A stretch of DNA of 64,000 nucleotides from Marinobacterium rhizophilum DSM 18822 (GTDB taxonomy: Bacteria > Pseudomonadota > Gammaproteobacteria > Pseudomonadales > Balneatricaceae), in NCBI RefSeq assembly GCF_000378045.1, contig NZ_KB899108.1, positions 47,770 through 111,769 of the forward strand, read 5' to 3'. Position numbers and translations under genes: made by a program. The notes beneath the pieces are model-generated. The model did not search any database and had not been told where the DNA came from. It was given only the letters and a program-made list of their open reading frames with translations. Below, in pieces: positions 16,827 through 24,867 of the stretch (positions are counted from its first letter, which is position 1; every line of letters begins with the position of its first letter).

Positions 16827-17572
16827 GCGATCCCGCCGCCACCGCCCAGCGTCAGCAAGCCCGCCGTCAGGGCCTGCTTGGCGGTATTATCACCTTGCCA
16901 TTTCGGATGATGGGCGTACTGGTCGGCTCCTTGCTGATCTCGATCCTGATCGAGTGCGTGGGTATGCACCTGGTCTGGCGCGACCAGGGCTGGCGGCATT
17001 CGCAGGCCATGCTGCAGGATGAGCTGGGGCATCTGTCGAGCCACTTCACGCGCAGCGCCCTGGTACAGGAGCCGGGACGCACGGCGCACCAGCTGGTGAA
17101 AACCGGCTTTGACTGGATCTTTATCAAGACAGGGCTGTTGCAGCGGATGGGCAACACCGCTGAGCGGGCCCGAACACCCAGCCAGGGAAGCACACGAAAT
17201 GTCCGCTATTACATCAGCCAGGCCTATGTCTGGGCCGAGCGCTACCTGATCGCCGCCGCGTTCACGACCCTGACCTTTGGGGTGCGGCTGCTTGTGCTGA
17301 CGCTAACCCTGCCGCTATTCCTGATGGCGGCCTTCGTCGGCTGCGTCGATGGCCTGGTACGGCGCGATGTGCGCAAGTTCGGCGCCGGCAGAGAGTCCGG
17401 CTTTGTCTATCACCGTGCCAAGGCGTCGCTGATACCGCTGGTCGTACTGCCCTGGGTGGTCTATTTGATGTTACCGGTGTCGCTGCATCCGCTGCTGATC
17501 CTGCTCCCCAGCGCGGCACTGCTGGGGCTGGCGGTGAATCTCACCGCTGGGAGCTTCAAGAAGTATTTGTAA
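16823..17572 (+). CDS. ICE membrane protein, TIGR03747 (PFL_4697) family
   Basis: 249 residues with hydrophobic segments near residues 27-45, 140-180 and 200-240. The phrase ERYLIAAAFTTLTFGVRLLVLTLTLPLF and the end TAGSFKKYL fit the TIGR03747 family of integrating conjugative elements. Its role in the mating channel is unknown. The start overlaps the traD stop (ATGA). In related elements the RAQPRD gene follows within a few bases, but here the order is broken by a 5.9 kb insertion. Confidence 0.85.
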   Translation: MSDPAATAQRQQARRQGLLGGIITLPFRMMGVLVGSLLISILIECVGMHLVWRDQGWRHSQAMLQDELGHLSSHFTRSALVQEPGRTAHQLVKTGFDWIFIKTGLLQRMGNTAERARTPSQGSTRNVRYYISQAYVWAERYLIAAAFTTLTFGVRLLVLTLTLPLFLMAAFVGCVDGLVRRDVRKFGAGRESGFVYHRAKASLIPLVVLPWVVYLMLPVSLHPLLILLPSAALLGLAVNLTAGSFKKYL

Positions 17573-17585
17573 CGCCTTTGTTGGG

Positions 17586-18236
17586 GCGGTTCTGTGGATT
17601 GAACGGACGGGTTGGGCGGGATTTACCCGAGCTCTATGGGCATTGGCACCGTTTTTACGTCCGCTACAACCGCTAGTCGCAGCAGGGTATCTGGCTGAAG
17701 GTCATGGAGCCGTTGTCAGAGGACGCTGACTTTGAACAGCTGATGGCTGCATTGTGCGAGTCCATCAGCACCGAGCCGCAAAAAAGCGGAGCAAGACGCC
17801 GAAGCCATGGGGGGAAGACCCGAGGCGGACTGAGCACCAAAATCAATGCGGCTGTAGATGCCCTGGGCAACCCGGTACGACTGCTGCTAACACCTGGGCC
17901 GGCATCGGAATACGGGCAAGCGGAGGCGCTATTGGATGGGTTTACGCCCGACCGGGTACTGGCAGACAAAGGATATGATTCAGATGCCTTAATTGCGGCT
18001 TTCCAGCGCACTGGCGCGAACGCGGTAATCCCATCAAGACGGAACCGCCAACACCCGAGGCCGTTGGATCTACATAGCTACAAAGGTCGCAACTTGGTAG
18101 AACGTATTTTCCTGAAGTTAAAACAATTTCGCCGGATAGCGACGCGATACGAACGACTGGCGAGAAGCTACCTGTCGATGTTGAGTCTCGTATCGGCCGT
18201 TATCTGGCTGGCCTAGATTAGAACGGCCCCTAGTTC
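17586..18236 (+). pseudogene. IS5-family (IS427-like) transposase remnant
   Basis: Conceptual translation across three frames gives RDLPELYGHWHRFYVRYNR, a TAG stop where Trp is expected, SQQGIWLKVMEPLSEDADFE, then after a frameshift near 17760 the DDE core: SRGGLSTKINAAVDALGNPV-like text, LLLTPGPASEYGQAEALLDG, LADKGYDSDALI and NLVERIFLKLKQFRRIATRYERLA. At least one stop and one or two shifts make it inactive. It marks the left end of the catabolic block inside the ICE. The bases after the stop (AGAACGGCCCCTAG) may be its terminal repeat. Confidence 0.8.
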
Positions 18237-19162
18237 AGCTTGATGTAATCCTGCATATTTTGAGGTGTGACCAGCTTGAACGGTACCCAGACTTTCTGAT
18301 CGACATCCTCGCCCTTGGCCAGCTTGATGGCTGCATCAATGGCGCCGCTGCCCTGACCGGCAGCATCCTGGAAGACGGTGACGTCCAGGTCGCCTTCCTT
18401 CATGGCCTGCAGGGCATCCTGGGTGGCATCAATGCCGGCGACCACGATTTTGTCCATGTCGGTGCCGATGGCTTTCATTGCCTGGATGGCGCCGATGGCC
18501 ATCTCATCGTTGTTGGCGATCACCGCGTCGTATTCGATACCGGCGGACAGCCAGTTGGTCATGATGTTATTCGCCAGGTTACGCTGCCACTTGCCGGATT
18601 CCTCGGCGACAACTTCCATGCCCGAGCACTCTGGAGTGGCGATGACGTCATGGATGTCCTTGGTGCGCTGGATGCCGGCCTGATCGGTCAGCGCGCCCAT
18701 CAGTACCAGCACCTTGCCCTTGCCGTTGAGCAGGCGGCAAACTTCCTTGGTTTGCAGCGTGCCGGAATCGACCTCGTTGGAGGCGATAAAGGCCTGGTTG
18801 TCCGGCAGCATGTCGACGTTGATCGGCTGACGGTTGACGTACACCAGCGGAATGCCGGCGGCCGCGGCATCATCGCTCATCGCCACGGTCGCATCGGTGT
18901 CCACCGGGTTGATGATGATGGCATCGACGCCGGAGGCAATGAAGTTTTGAATTTGGTTCAGCTGGGTGCCAACCTCGTTCTTGCCGTCTTCGATCTGCAG
19001 GGAAACGTCGGCGTCCTTGGCATGCTTTTCCATGCCGGTACGCAGCACCGTCAGGAAGTTGTCATCGAAGGTCGACATTGCGACGCCGATATTCAGGTTG
19101 GCGGCAGAAACAGAACCGGAAAGCATGCAGGCGGCCAGGGTTGTGAGCGTAAATTTTTTCAT
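18230..19162 (-). CDS. Sugar/rhizopine-type ABC transporter substrate-binding protein
   Basis: 310-residue periplasmic binding protein of the type I sugar family (ribose/inositol/rhizopine branch). A signal peptide MKKFTLTTLAACMLSGSVSAA is followed by IGVAMSTFDDNFLTVLRTGM, IASGVDAIIINPVDTDA, and the hinge phrase VIANNDEMAIGAIQAMKA with GIDATQDALQAMKEGDLDVTVFQ near the end. These resemble MocB/IbpA inositol or rhizopine binders. AAGGAAAA precedes the ATG. It is last in the operon after the isomerase gene. No ATPase or permease lies nearby, so it must share a membrane complex coded elsewhere. A paralogue of equal length is at 46979-47911. Confidence 0.88.
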   Translation of the reverse strand: MKKFTLTTLAACMLSGSVSAANLNIGVAMSTFDDNFLTVLRTGMEKHAKDADVSLQIEDGKNEVGTQLNQIQNFIASGVDAIIINPVDTDATVAMSDDAAAAGIPLVYVNRQPINVDMLPDNQAFIASNEVDSGTLQTKEVCRLLNGKGKVLVLMGALTDQAGIQRTKDIHDVIATPECSGMEVVAEESGKWQRNLANNIMTNWLSAGIEYDAVIANNDEMAIGAIQAMKAIGTDMDKIVVAGIDATQDALQAMKEGDLDVTVFQDAAGQGSGAIDAAIKLAKGEDVDQKVWVPFKLVTPQNMQDYIKLN

Positions 19163-19236
19163 CTTATTGTTTTCCTTATATGAAATATTGTGCCAATGGC
19201 ACAGGGTTGAATCGCCTTGCTACGTCATTGTAGATA

Positions 19237-19267
19237 TGACCGGTCAGGCATCTGCGCCTGCCGGTCA
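19237..19267 (-). promoter_or_regulatory. Intercistronic stem-loop upstream of the binding protein gene
   Basis: TGACCGG at 19237-19243 and CAGGC pair with GCCTG and CCGGTCA at 19256-19267, a 12-bp stem with one bulged T. A second small stem, TGTGCC at 19189-19194 with GGCACA at 19198-19203, lies closer to the gene. Such structures often protect a highly expressed binding-protein message from decay. Confidence 0.45.
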
Positions 19268-19279
19268 ATCATTCCTGTG

Positions 19280-20221
19280 TTACTTGCTGATAGTCTGCTT
19301 CAACGCATCGATCGAGGACTGGATGCCCGCTTCGGTCGACATGGTGAAGTCTTCCATCTCGAGGCTGACCCAGTCGTTATAGCCCTGCATGCGCACAACG
19401 GAGAAGAATTCCTTCCACCACTGCAGGTCGCGGCCGGCGCCGACCGCCACGTAGTTCCAGCTGCGGTTGGCGACGTCGGTAACGTCCTTCAGTTCCAGCA
19501 GACCGTTCACATCGGCCAGGCCGCGTTCGATACGGGTGTCCTTGCCGTGCACGTGGTGGATGGCATCGCCCAGTGCGCGCGCGGACGCGATCGGCTCGGC
19601 GCCCATCCACATCAGGTGCGACGGGTCGAGGTTCATGCCGACCGTCGGGCCGACCTCGTCACGCAGGCGGAACAGGGTCTCGGGGTTCCAGACGAGCATG
19701 GCCGAGAAGTTTTCCAGCGCGTATTTCTCAACGCCGACGTCTTTGGCAAGCTTCACCAGATCGTGCCACAGCGGGAAAGCACGGTCTTCCCACTGGTAGC
19801 GGTCACGCTCGGGCATCTCGTTCGGCCAGCTTTTGGTGTAGACCAGCCAGTTGGGCACTAAGTCGCCCGGTGCCGCTTCCGGCAGACCGGACATGGTGAC
19901 GATCTTCTTGACGCCGATTTCACCGGCCAGGCGGATGGTGTCTTCCATCTCCTTGCGGTGGCGCTTGCCCATGCCGCTCGGGTCGAGCGGGTTGGCCGAG
20001 CAGTTCAGCGCGGCGATCTCGAGCCCGCGGGCTTCGATTTCATTCAGCTTTTTCTTCAGCAGAGCCTTGTCGGCCAGCAGTTCGTCGGCGCGAAAGTGTG
20101 GACCGCGAGACCAGCCACCGCCGGTCATCTCGATACCTTCGACCCCAAGGGCGACGCACTTGTCGAGCATCTCGGTGAACGCAAGATCAGCCATTACATC
20201 GGTGCAGATGGACAGTTTCAT
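19280..20221 (-). CDS. Sugar phosphate isomerase/epimerase (xylose isomerase-like TIM barrel)
   Basis: 313 residues of the AP-endonuclease-2 TIM-barrel superfamily, which includes inosose isomerases, IolE/IolI and tagatose epimerases. Starts MKLSICTDVMADLAFTEML; metal-ligand phrases include EGIEMTGGGWS, KYALENFSAM, GMNLDPSHLMWMG, IHHVHGKDTR and WVSLEMEDF. It probably isomerises or dehydrates the keto product of the Gfo/Idh dehydrogenase encoded just upstream. The start at 20221 is chosen for its ribosome site (CAGGAAACC). Lies 43 bases after the dehydrogenase gene. Confidence 0.82.
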   Translation of the reverse strand: MKLSICTDVMADLAFTEMLDKCVALGVEGIEMTGGGWSRGPHFRADELLADKALLKKKLNEIEARGLEIAALNCSANPLDPSGMGKRHRKEMEDTIRLAGEIGVKKIVTMSGLPEAAPGDLVPNWLVYTKSWPNEMPERDRYQWEDRAFPLWHDLVKLAKDVGVEKYALENFSAMLVWNPETLFRLRDEVGPTVGMNLDPSHLMWMGAEPIASARALGDAIHHVHGKDTRIERGLADVNGLLELKDVTDVANRSWNYVAVGAGRDLQWWKEFFSVVRMQGYNDWVSLEMEDFTMSTEAGIQSSIDALKQTISK

Positions 20222-20264
20222 TATTATGGTTTCCTGATTCGTAAGGGTGTTAACGGCTGAAATC

Positions 20265-21437
20265 TTATTGGTAATCGACCCACGCAGAGCCTGCGTCCGC
20301 TGAGCGCACACAGTTCTCGAGCCAGCGCACGCCTTCGGTGCCGGCCTCGATGCCGGGGTAATGGTGGGTTTTTAGGAAGGCTTCGTCGCCGCGCAACTTC
20401 GCGTCGATAGCCTGGGCAATCCACAGATAGATGTTGGCCCAGCTGTCACCAAGGCCTTCGGTGTGCAGCGCGCCCATGCGGTCAACTGCGAGGCTTTCCT
20501 CCTCGAGGTAGGGCATGCCGTGGTGCAAGGTGCGGTTCGGCTCACCCTGTACTTCATAGATCAACTGGTCGGGATGGGCATCGGACCACTCGATGGAGGC
20601 TTTTGAACCGACGAAACGATAGCGCTGGGAACCCATGTTGCCGGCGTTCACCGACGATGCCCAGAGACGGCCGCGGGCGCCGTTATCGTAGTGCATGAGC
20701 ACGGTCGCATGGTCTTCCAGCGGCGTACGGGTCGCAATGAAGGCCTTGCGGTCGCAGAGGAGTTTTTCGATCTTCATGTGCGGCAGCACCACCTCAGACA
20801 GGTAGTAGACGTGCGTGCCGATATCGCCCAGAACAAAGGTTGAACCCGCAGTTTTGGGGTTGGTGCGCCATTTCACGGCTTCACCTGCCCCCACATCGTC
20901 ACCCGAGTTGAAGCCGTGGGTATATTGCATGTCGACGATGCGGATGTCGCCCAGCATGCCTTTCTTGACCATGGCGGCCATCTGGTGAACCAGCGGATGA
21001 CCGGTGAAACCGTAGGTCACGCCCACGATCAGGCCCTTGTCCGCGGCCAGTGCCGCGACCTCATCGCACTCGGCGACAGTGAAGAACAGCGGCTTTTCGC
21101 AGATCACATGCAAACCCGCTTCCAGGCAGGCCTTGGTGATCTCAAAGTGGGTAAAGTTGGGCGTTGCAATCGACACAACATCGACGCCATCTTCGCGAGC
21201 GGTTTCGCCGGCAATGAAATCCTGATAAGTCGCGTAGCAGCGGTCCTCGGCTACACCGAGGTTGATGCCAAAATCGCGACCACGCGCTGCGTCAAGATCG
21301 AACGCGCCGGCGACCAGCTGGTAGGTGCCGTCGCGCAGGGCGCCGGTGCGGTGCTTGTAGCCCACCTGGCCGGTGCGGCCGCCTCCCACCATGCCCCAGC
21401 GCAGCGGGCGTGCAATTTTCTTTTCGCCGTTCAACAT
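20265..21437 (-). CDS. Gfo/Idh/MocA-family sugar or cyclitol dehydrogenase
   Basis: 390 residues with an N-terminal Rossmann fold (RWGMVGGGRTGQVGYKHR, VVSIATPNFTHFEITKACLEAGLHVICEKPL) and the C-terminal Gfo domain. The EKP motif that carries the catalytic Lys is present near residue 119, and the later DIGTHVYYLSEVV holds the Gfo/Idh D-x3-H pattern. It should oxidise a hydroxyl of a sugar or inositol with NAD(P). It is the first gene of the minus-strand operon and diverges from the LacI gene across four operator copies, so it is most likely under that repressor. AGAGGG precedes the ATG. Confidence 0.88.
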   Translation of the reverse strand: MLNGEKKIARPLRWGMVGGGRTGQVGYKHRTGALRDGTYQLVAGAFDLDAARGRDFGINLGVAEDRCYATYQDFIAGETAREDGVDVVSIATPNFTHFEITKACLEAGLHVICEKPLFFTVAECDEVAALAADKGLIVGVTYGFTGHPLVHQMAAMVKKGMLGDIRIVDMQYTHGFNSGDDVGAGEAVKWRTNPKTAGSTFVLGDIGTHVYYLSEVVLPHMKIEKLLCDRKAFIATRTPLEDHATVLMHYDNGARGRLWASSVNAGNMGSQRYRFVGSKASIEWSDAHPDQLIYEVQGEPNRTLHHGMPYLEEESLAVDRMGALHTEGLGDSWANIYLWIAQAIDAKLRGDEAFLKTHHYPGIEAGTEGVRWLENCVRSADAGSAWVDYQ

Positions 21438-21520
21438 CTCTATACCCTCTTATCTTTATATCACTTCTGTTTTTATGTAAGAGCCTTGCTCTGTAAGGGG
21501 CAAGACCCTGAATTCATCCT

Positions 21521-21695
21521 TTGCACCCGGTTGCAACTGTGAGCCTAAAAAATCCGGGGGGCTTGCGCCGCCCCGGGCCGGAATTACACCCGGTTGCAAG
21601 TCAGGAGATTAAAAATGCTCGAGTGCAGAGTTCGAACATTTGCAACCGGGTGCAATCATTGGCGAAGAAAAAGGTGCGATTGCACCCGGTTGCAA
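21521..21695. promoter_or_regulatory. Four copies of a LacI-family operator (TTGCACCCGGTTGCAA)
   Basis: The 16-bp dyad TTGCACCCGGTTGCAA occurs at 21521-21536 and 21680-21695, in reverse orientation at 21640-21655, and with one change (TTACACCCGGTTGCAA) at 21584-21599. The centre CCGG flanked by TTGCA/TGCAA halves is the classic LacI-family operator form. Centre-to-centre distances are 63, 56 and 40 bases. The outermost copies sit 84 bases from the dehydrogenase start and 48 bases from the regulator start, so both divergent genes should be controlled, perhaps by DNA looping. Confidence 0.9.
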
Positions 21696-21742
21696 GTAAA
21701 CTACGACAGCTATCCAATGGTTGTCAACGGTGCATTTTGAAA

Positions 21743-22768
21743 ATGACAAAAAATAATTCCACGTCGATCGAGCGCAAAGTGACCGCCAGCGATGTTGCGC
21801 AGCGGGCGGGCGTCTCCAAATGGACCGTATCCAGAGCTTTTACCGAAGGTGCGTCCATATCGCCGAACGCCCTGGCGCGCGTGCTCAAGGCCGCGGATGA
21901 ACTGGGCTACAGGCCCAATCTGCTGGCGCGCAGCCTGTCAAAAAAGCGCACCAATATGGTTGGCCTTGTTGTGGACGAACTGGATAACCCGAACATCTTC
22001 CTGGTGCTGGACGAGATGACACGTCAGCTGCAGCGCCGGGGCTATATGTCGATGCTGTTGAATATTACCGCTGAGCACAGTTACGGGTCTGCACTGTCAC
22101 TCGCTGATCAGTTTCAGGTCGACGGGCTGATATTTCTCGGCACCGTGCTGACCGATGAGCTGGTACGGCTGGCCCAGGAAATTCGTCATATTCCACTTAT
22201 AGTCATGTACCGCAATAGCGATAATCCTGATATTCAGGTCGTGTCGACCGATGGCCATCGGGCAGGGCGGGAGATCGCCAATCTCTTTGTTGAACAGGGA
22301 TTCCGGCGTATTGGATACATGCTCGGACCCTCCTCCGAGTCGACACAGCTGAAGCGCCTTGATGGATTTCGTGACGGCTTGGGTGAACACGGACTGAGCG
22401 TTTGCACGCTACTCCCAGCGGGGCACTACCGGCGTGACTGCGGATTTGCTGCACTGAACCATTACCTCGATTCGACGCCAGAGCAGGACCGGATCGAAGC
22501 ACTGTTTTGCGAAAACGATATCCTGGCGATTGGTGCCCTTGATGCGCTACGAAAGCGTAGCGAGACCGTCCAGCTGGCCATAGTGGGTTTTGATGATATC
22601 GAACTGGCGGCATCGCCCAGTTATGAACTGACAACCTACCGTCAACCGCTTGAAACACTGGTAACAGAGGTGATTCGCAGGCTTACCGGCCAGAATGCTG
22701 GCGACATGCGACGCTTCCTGGTACCAGGAAAGCTGATCCTAAGATCCTCTCACCTGCGGCGCGAGTAG
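21743..22768 (+). CDS. LacI-family transcriptional regulator
   Basis: 341 residues. The helix-turn-helix VTASDVAQRAGVSKWTVSRAFTEGASIS begins near residue 13 and the hinge region contains NLLARSLSKKRTNMVGLVV. The rest is a periplasmic-binding-like effector domain (VSTDGHRAGREIANLFVEQG, FCENDILAIGALDAL, VGFDDIELAASPSYELTTYRQP). The longer open frame to 21521 runs through the operators and is not translated; the ATG at 21743 fits family length, though its ribosome site is weak. It probably represses the divergent dehydrogenase-isomerase-binding protein operon and itself. A sugar or cyclitol should be the inducer. Confidence 0.9.
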   Translation: MTKNNSTSIERKVTASDVAQRAGVSKWTVSRAFTEGASISPNALARVLKAADELGYRPNLLARSLSKKRTNMVGLVVDELDNPNIFLVLDEMTRQLQRRGYMSMLLNITAEHSYGSALSLADQFQVDGLIFLGTVLTDELVRLAQEIRHIPLIVMYRNSDNPDIQVVSTDGHRAGREIANLFVEQGFRRIGYMLGPSSESTQLKRLDGFRDGLGEHGLSVCTLLPAGHYRRDCGFAALNHYLDSTPEQDRIEALFCENDILAIGALDALRKRSETVQLAIVGFDDIELAASPSYELTTYRQPLETLVTEVIRRLTGQNAGDMRRFLVPGKLILRSSHLRRE

Positions 22769-22776
22769 GCGTCCAA

Positions 22777-23085
22777 AGTGGCGCTGATCAAAATAACGCA
22801 GCAGCGCCTTCGAGGCTCAGTTTCAGGCCGGTAAGCAGCAAAAGACCATAACAAGCAGGTAAAACCCGGTGTCATGCATGCGCCGGTGCGGTGCAGATAC
22901 AGACCCACACAGATGCAGATAGAGGCCAGGATCATAAAGCTGGGCGAGATCAAGGATTCGCGCTGTCGAGAAAACCAAGCCGGGCGTAAGGCTTGAGTTT
23001 GACGTGATTGACCACGCTGAAGAAGGTGACCGTGCTACCCACAAAGCGGGTTTTGTCCATGTGCTGTGGCAGCAGATACTGAGAT
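22777..23085 (-). pseudogene. TauE/SafE-family permease remnant (C-terminal part)
   Basis: On the minus strand, pieces in different frames read FVGSTVTFFSVVNHVKLKPYARLG-like text, then SFMILASICICVGLYLH, HRRMHDTGFYLL and LLLLTGLKLSLEGAAALF. Together these follow the last third of TauE/SafE permeases, ending at a TGA near 22778. At least two frameshifts and loss of the N-terminal two thirds make it a pseudogene. An intact member of the same family lies at 44059-44808. It borders the right edge of the catabolic block, next to resuming ICE genes. Confidence 0.65.
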
Positions 23086-23144
23086 TGAAGGTATCACCTC
23101 CAAAACGGAATCTTCGTTTTAACCAAATAGCTGGAAGCTGAGTC

Positions 23145-23175
23145 AACTAGTCTAGATATCCGTCTAGGCCTAGTT
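23145..23175. repeat. CTAG-rich inverted repeat
   Basis: AACTAG-T-CTAGA at 23145-23156 mirrors TCTAGGCCTAGTT at 23163-23175 around TATCCG. The dyad stands between the permease remnant and the resuming ICE genes. It may be an old insertion boundary. The 317 bases from 23176 to 23492 show no gene; the last part, with the RAQPRD ribosome site, is ICE sequence. Confidence 0.4.
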
Positions 23176-23492
23176 GCTCTCTCAAGAAACCTTAAGATTT
23201 GGCACCATGATCCCGAGTACCATTCATTTTGTGCTTCAGTGGGAAAAATCGATTATTTGGGCGTTCTGACGAAACAAACGAACACACTAATAATTAGACG
23301 TGCAGCCTAACGTTGCAGGGATCGCCACACAATTATTGGAGTGTCAGCGCTATGTTCACTGGTAAACTACATTCCGCCTAGAGCTTGCCTACTCCCACAA
23401 ATCCGGAACTCCCCGGGTTCTTATTGTTTGCAGCCTAAACGCACTTCCGAGACCAGCATTACGCCATTGCTGATCTGACGAAGGAATGCGCG

Positions 23493-23849
23493 ATGGTGCT
23501 TTCATCTCGATCGCGCGCCGTTCACGGCTGCGCACTGCTTTCCCTGGTCGCCCTGATGGGGGCCATGCCGAAGGCCTGCGCGGAAGATGTACCGCTGCAG
23601 CGCCAGGCACTGGCCGTCGCGTTGCGCCAGCTTGACGCCCTGGAGCGCCTTGTCGAACAGAGTGCAGCATCCACCCCCTTCACGGCCGGCAATCGTTACC
23701 ACTTCGACTATCCGCGCCTGCGCGCAGATCTGACACGGGTGCGCGCCGGTATCCAGGACTACCTCGCCCCGTCCCGTGCCCAGCCCAGAGACCCCACCGA
23801 GCTGAGTGGTCAGTATCGCGCCGGGGCCTCTGCGGAGGATCCGCCATGA
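23493..23849 (+). CDS. ICE protein, RAQPRD family (TIGR01690)
   Basis: 118 residues with a signal peptide (hydrophobic core CALLSLVALMGAMPKACA) and the family's name-giving motif RAQPRD near residue 96. It is an exported small protein of the ICE transfer module (tfc8 position in ICEHin1056), of unknown function, probably acting in the periplasm in pilus or channel assembly. AAGGA precedes the ATG. Its stop overlaps the next gene. In related elements it directly follows the TIGR03747 gene, here 5.9 kb away. Confidence 0.88.
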   Translation: MVLSSRSRAVHGCALLSLVALMGAMPKACAEDVPLQRQALAVALRQLDALERLVEQSAASTPFTAGNRYHFDYPRLRADLTRVRAGIQDYLAPSRAQPRDPTELSGQYRAGASAEDPP

Positions 23850-24079
23850 CCGCCGCACAGCTCTCCGCCTTCCAGGCCAGCAGCGGCATCACGCCAGCAC
23901 TGATGGCCACCGTCCTGGTGGGCACGGTATTCGCCGTGCTGCTGCTGTGGGGCGCTTGGGCCATCCGCACGGCCTATGTCGGCTGGGCTGAAAGCCGTAT
24001 CAACCAGCGTCAGTTCCTCGGTGTCGTAGTGCGCTTTGGCGCCTTGTACCTGGTACTGACGTTTTTCCTGCTCTCGTGA
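23846..24079 (+). CDS. ICE protein, TIGR03758 (PFL_4701) family
   Basis: 77 residues with two hydrophobic segments (ITPALMATVLVGTVFAVLLLWGAWAI and FGALYLVLTFFLLS). This is the small membrane protein found at this place in MPF_G transfer modules, possibly a VirB3- or pilin-like component; its role is not established. It overlaps the RAQPRD gene by four bases and is followed 17 bases later by the next membrane protein gene. Confidence 0.82.
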   Translation: MTAAQLSAFQASSGITPALMATVLVGTVFAVLLLWGAWAIRTAYVGWAESRINQRQFLGVVVRFGALYLVLTFFLLS

Positions 24080-24096
24080 CCCGAAGGTGCTCGAAC

Positions 24097-24456
24097 ATGA
24101 AACCTCACTACATCCTTCCCCGTTTGGTTTATCGCTCAATCATTGCCTTGAACACCGTCGCGCTGTCTGTGCCGTCCTTCGCGCTGGGCCTGCCCACGCT
24201 GGAGAACCCGTCCCGGGGTACCGGCAGTGGCATCATGGAGACACTGCGTAATTACGGCTATGACATCGTGCTGCTGGTCGCGCTACTGGTCGTCGCGTCG
24301 ATGTTCGTCGGGGTGTGCTACCACGCCTATACCAGCTATGCCGAGATACATACCGGCCGTAAAACCTGGGGCCAGTTCGGTTTGACCGTAGCAGTCGGCG
24401 CCCTGCTGCTGGTGATCGGTATCTGGCTGCTCACCGAAGCCACCGGCATCCTGTAG
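24097..24456 (+). CDS. ICE membrane protein, TIGR03745 (PFL_4702) family
   Basis: 119 residues. The start MKPHYILPRLVYRSIIALNTVA leads into a signal peptide, and two further helices follow (IVLLVALLVVASMFVGVCYHAY and GLTVAVGALLLVIGIWLLTEA). The layout resembles VirB2-type pilins, a signal peptide plus two helices, though the pilin role is inference. The in-frame ATG at 24076 is set aside because it lacks a ribosome site and would mask the signal peptide. Confidence 0.82.
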   Translation: MKPHYILPRLVYRSIIALNTVALSVPSFALGLPTLENPSRGTGSGIMETLRNYGYDIVLLVALLVVASMFVGVCYHAYTSYAEIHTGRKTWGQFGLTVAVGALLLVIGIWLLTEATGIL

Positions 24457-24468
24457 GAGACCCGCGCC

Positions 24469-24867
24469 ATGTCCAGTGCGCAGCTTATCCAGGCAGACGG
24501 TACCGTGGCGTTTCTTCCGCATCGGCTCAACCGCCATCCGGTGGTGGTGCGAGGCCTGAGCGCGGATGAGCTGTGGATCTGCTGCGGCCTGTCTGCTGCC
24601 CTGGGGCTGACCGTCGGGGTGCCCCTGGCCTCGCTGTTGTCGACCGTCGCCTTGGTGCCGACCTGCATCGTCGCGGCAATCGCTCTCGGGGTATATGTCG
24701 GTGGCGGTGTCCTGCGCCGTCACAAGCGGGGCCGGCCGGACACCTGGCTGTACCGGTACCTGCAATGGTGGCTGGCGTCGCATTATCCCCTGCTGGCCGG
24801 GTGGGTTGGCGGGCACACACTGATCACGCGTTCGGGTGCCTGGTCAGTGCGACGGGAGGCCCGATGA
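24469..24867 (+). CDS. ICE conjugative transfer region protein, TIGR03750 family
   Basis: 132 residues. The start FLPHRLNRHPVVVRGLSADELWICCGLSAALGLTVG is the family signature, with two hydrophobic segments around residues 36-75. A VirB3-like role has been suggested for this position in MPF_G systems. GGAGACC precedes the ATG, and the stop overlaps the next start (ATGA). Confidence 0.85.
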   Translation: MSSAQLIQADGTVAFLPHRLNRHPVVVRGLSADELWICCGLSAALGLTVGVPLASLLSTVALVPTCIVAAIALGVYVGGGVLRRHKRGRPDTWLYRYLQWWLASHYPLLAGWVGGHTLITRSGAWSVRREAR

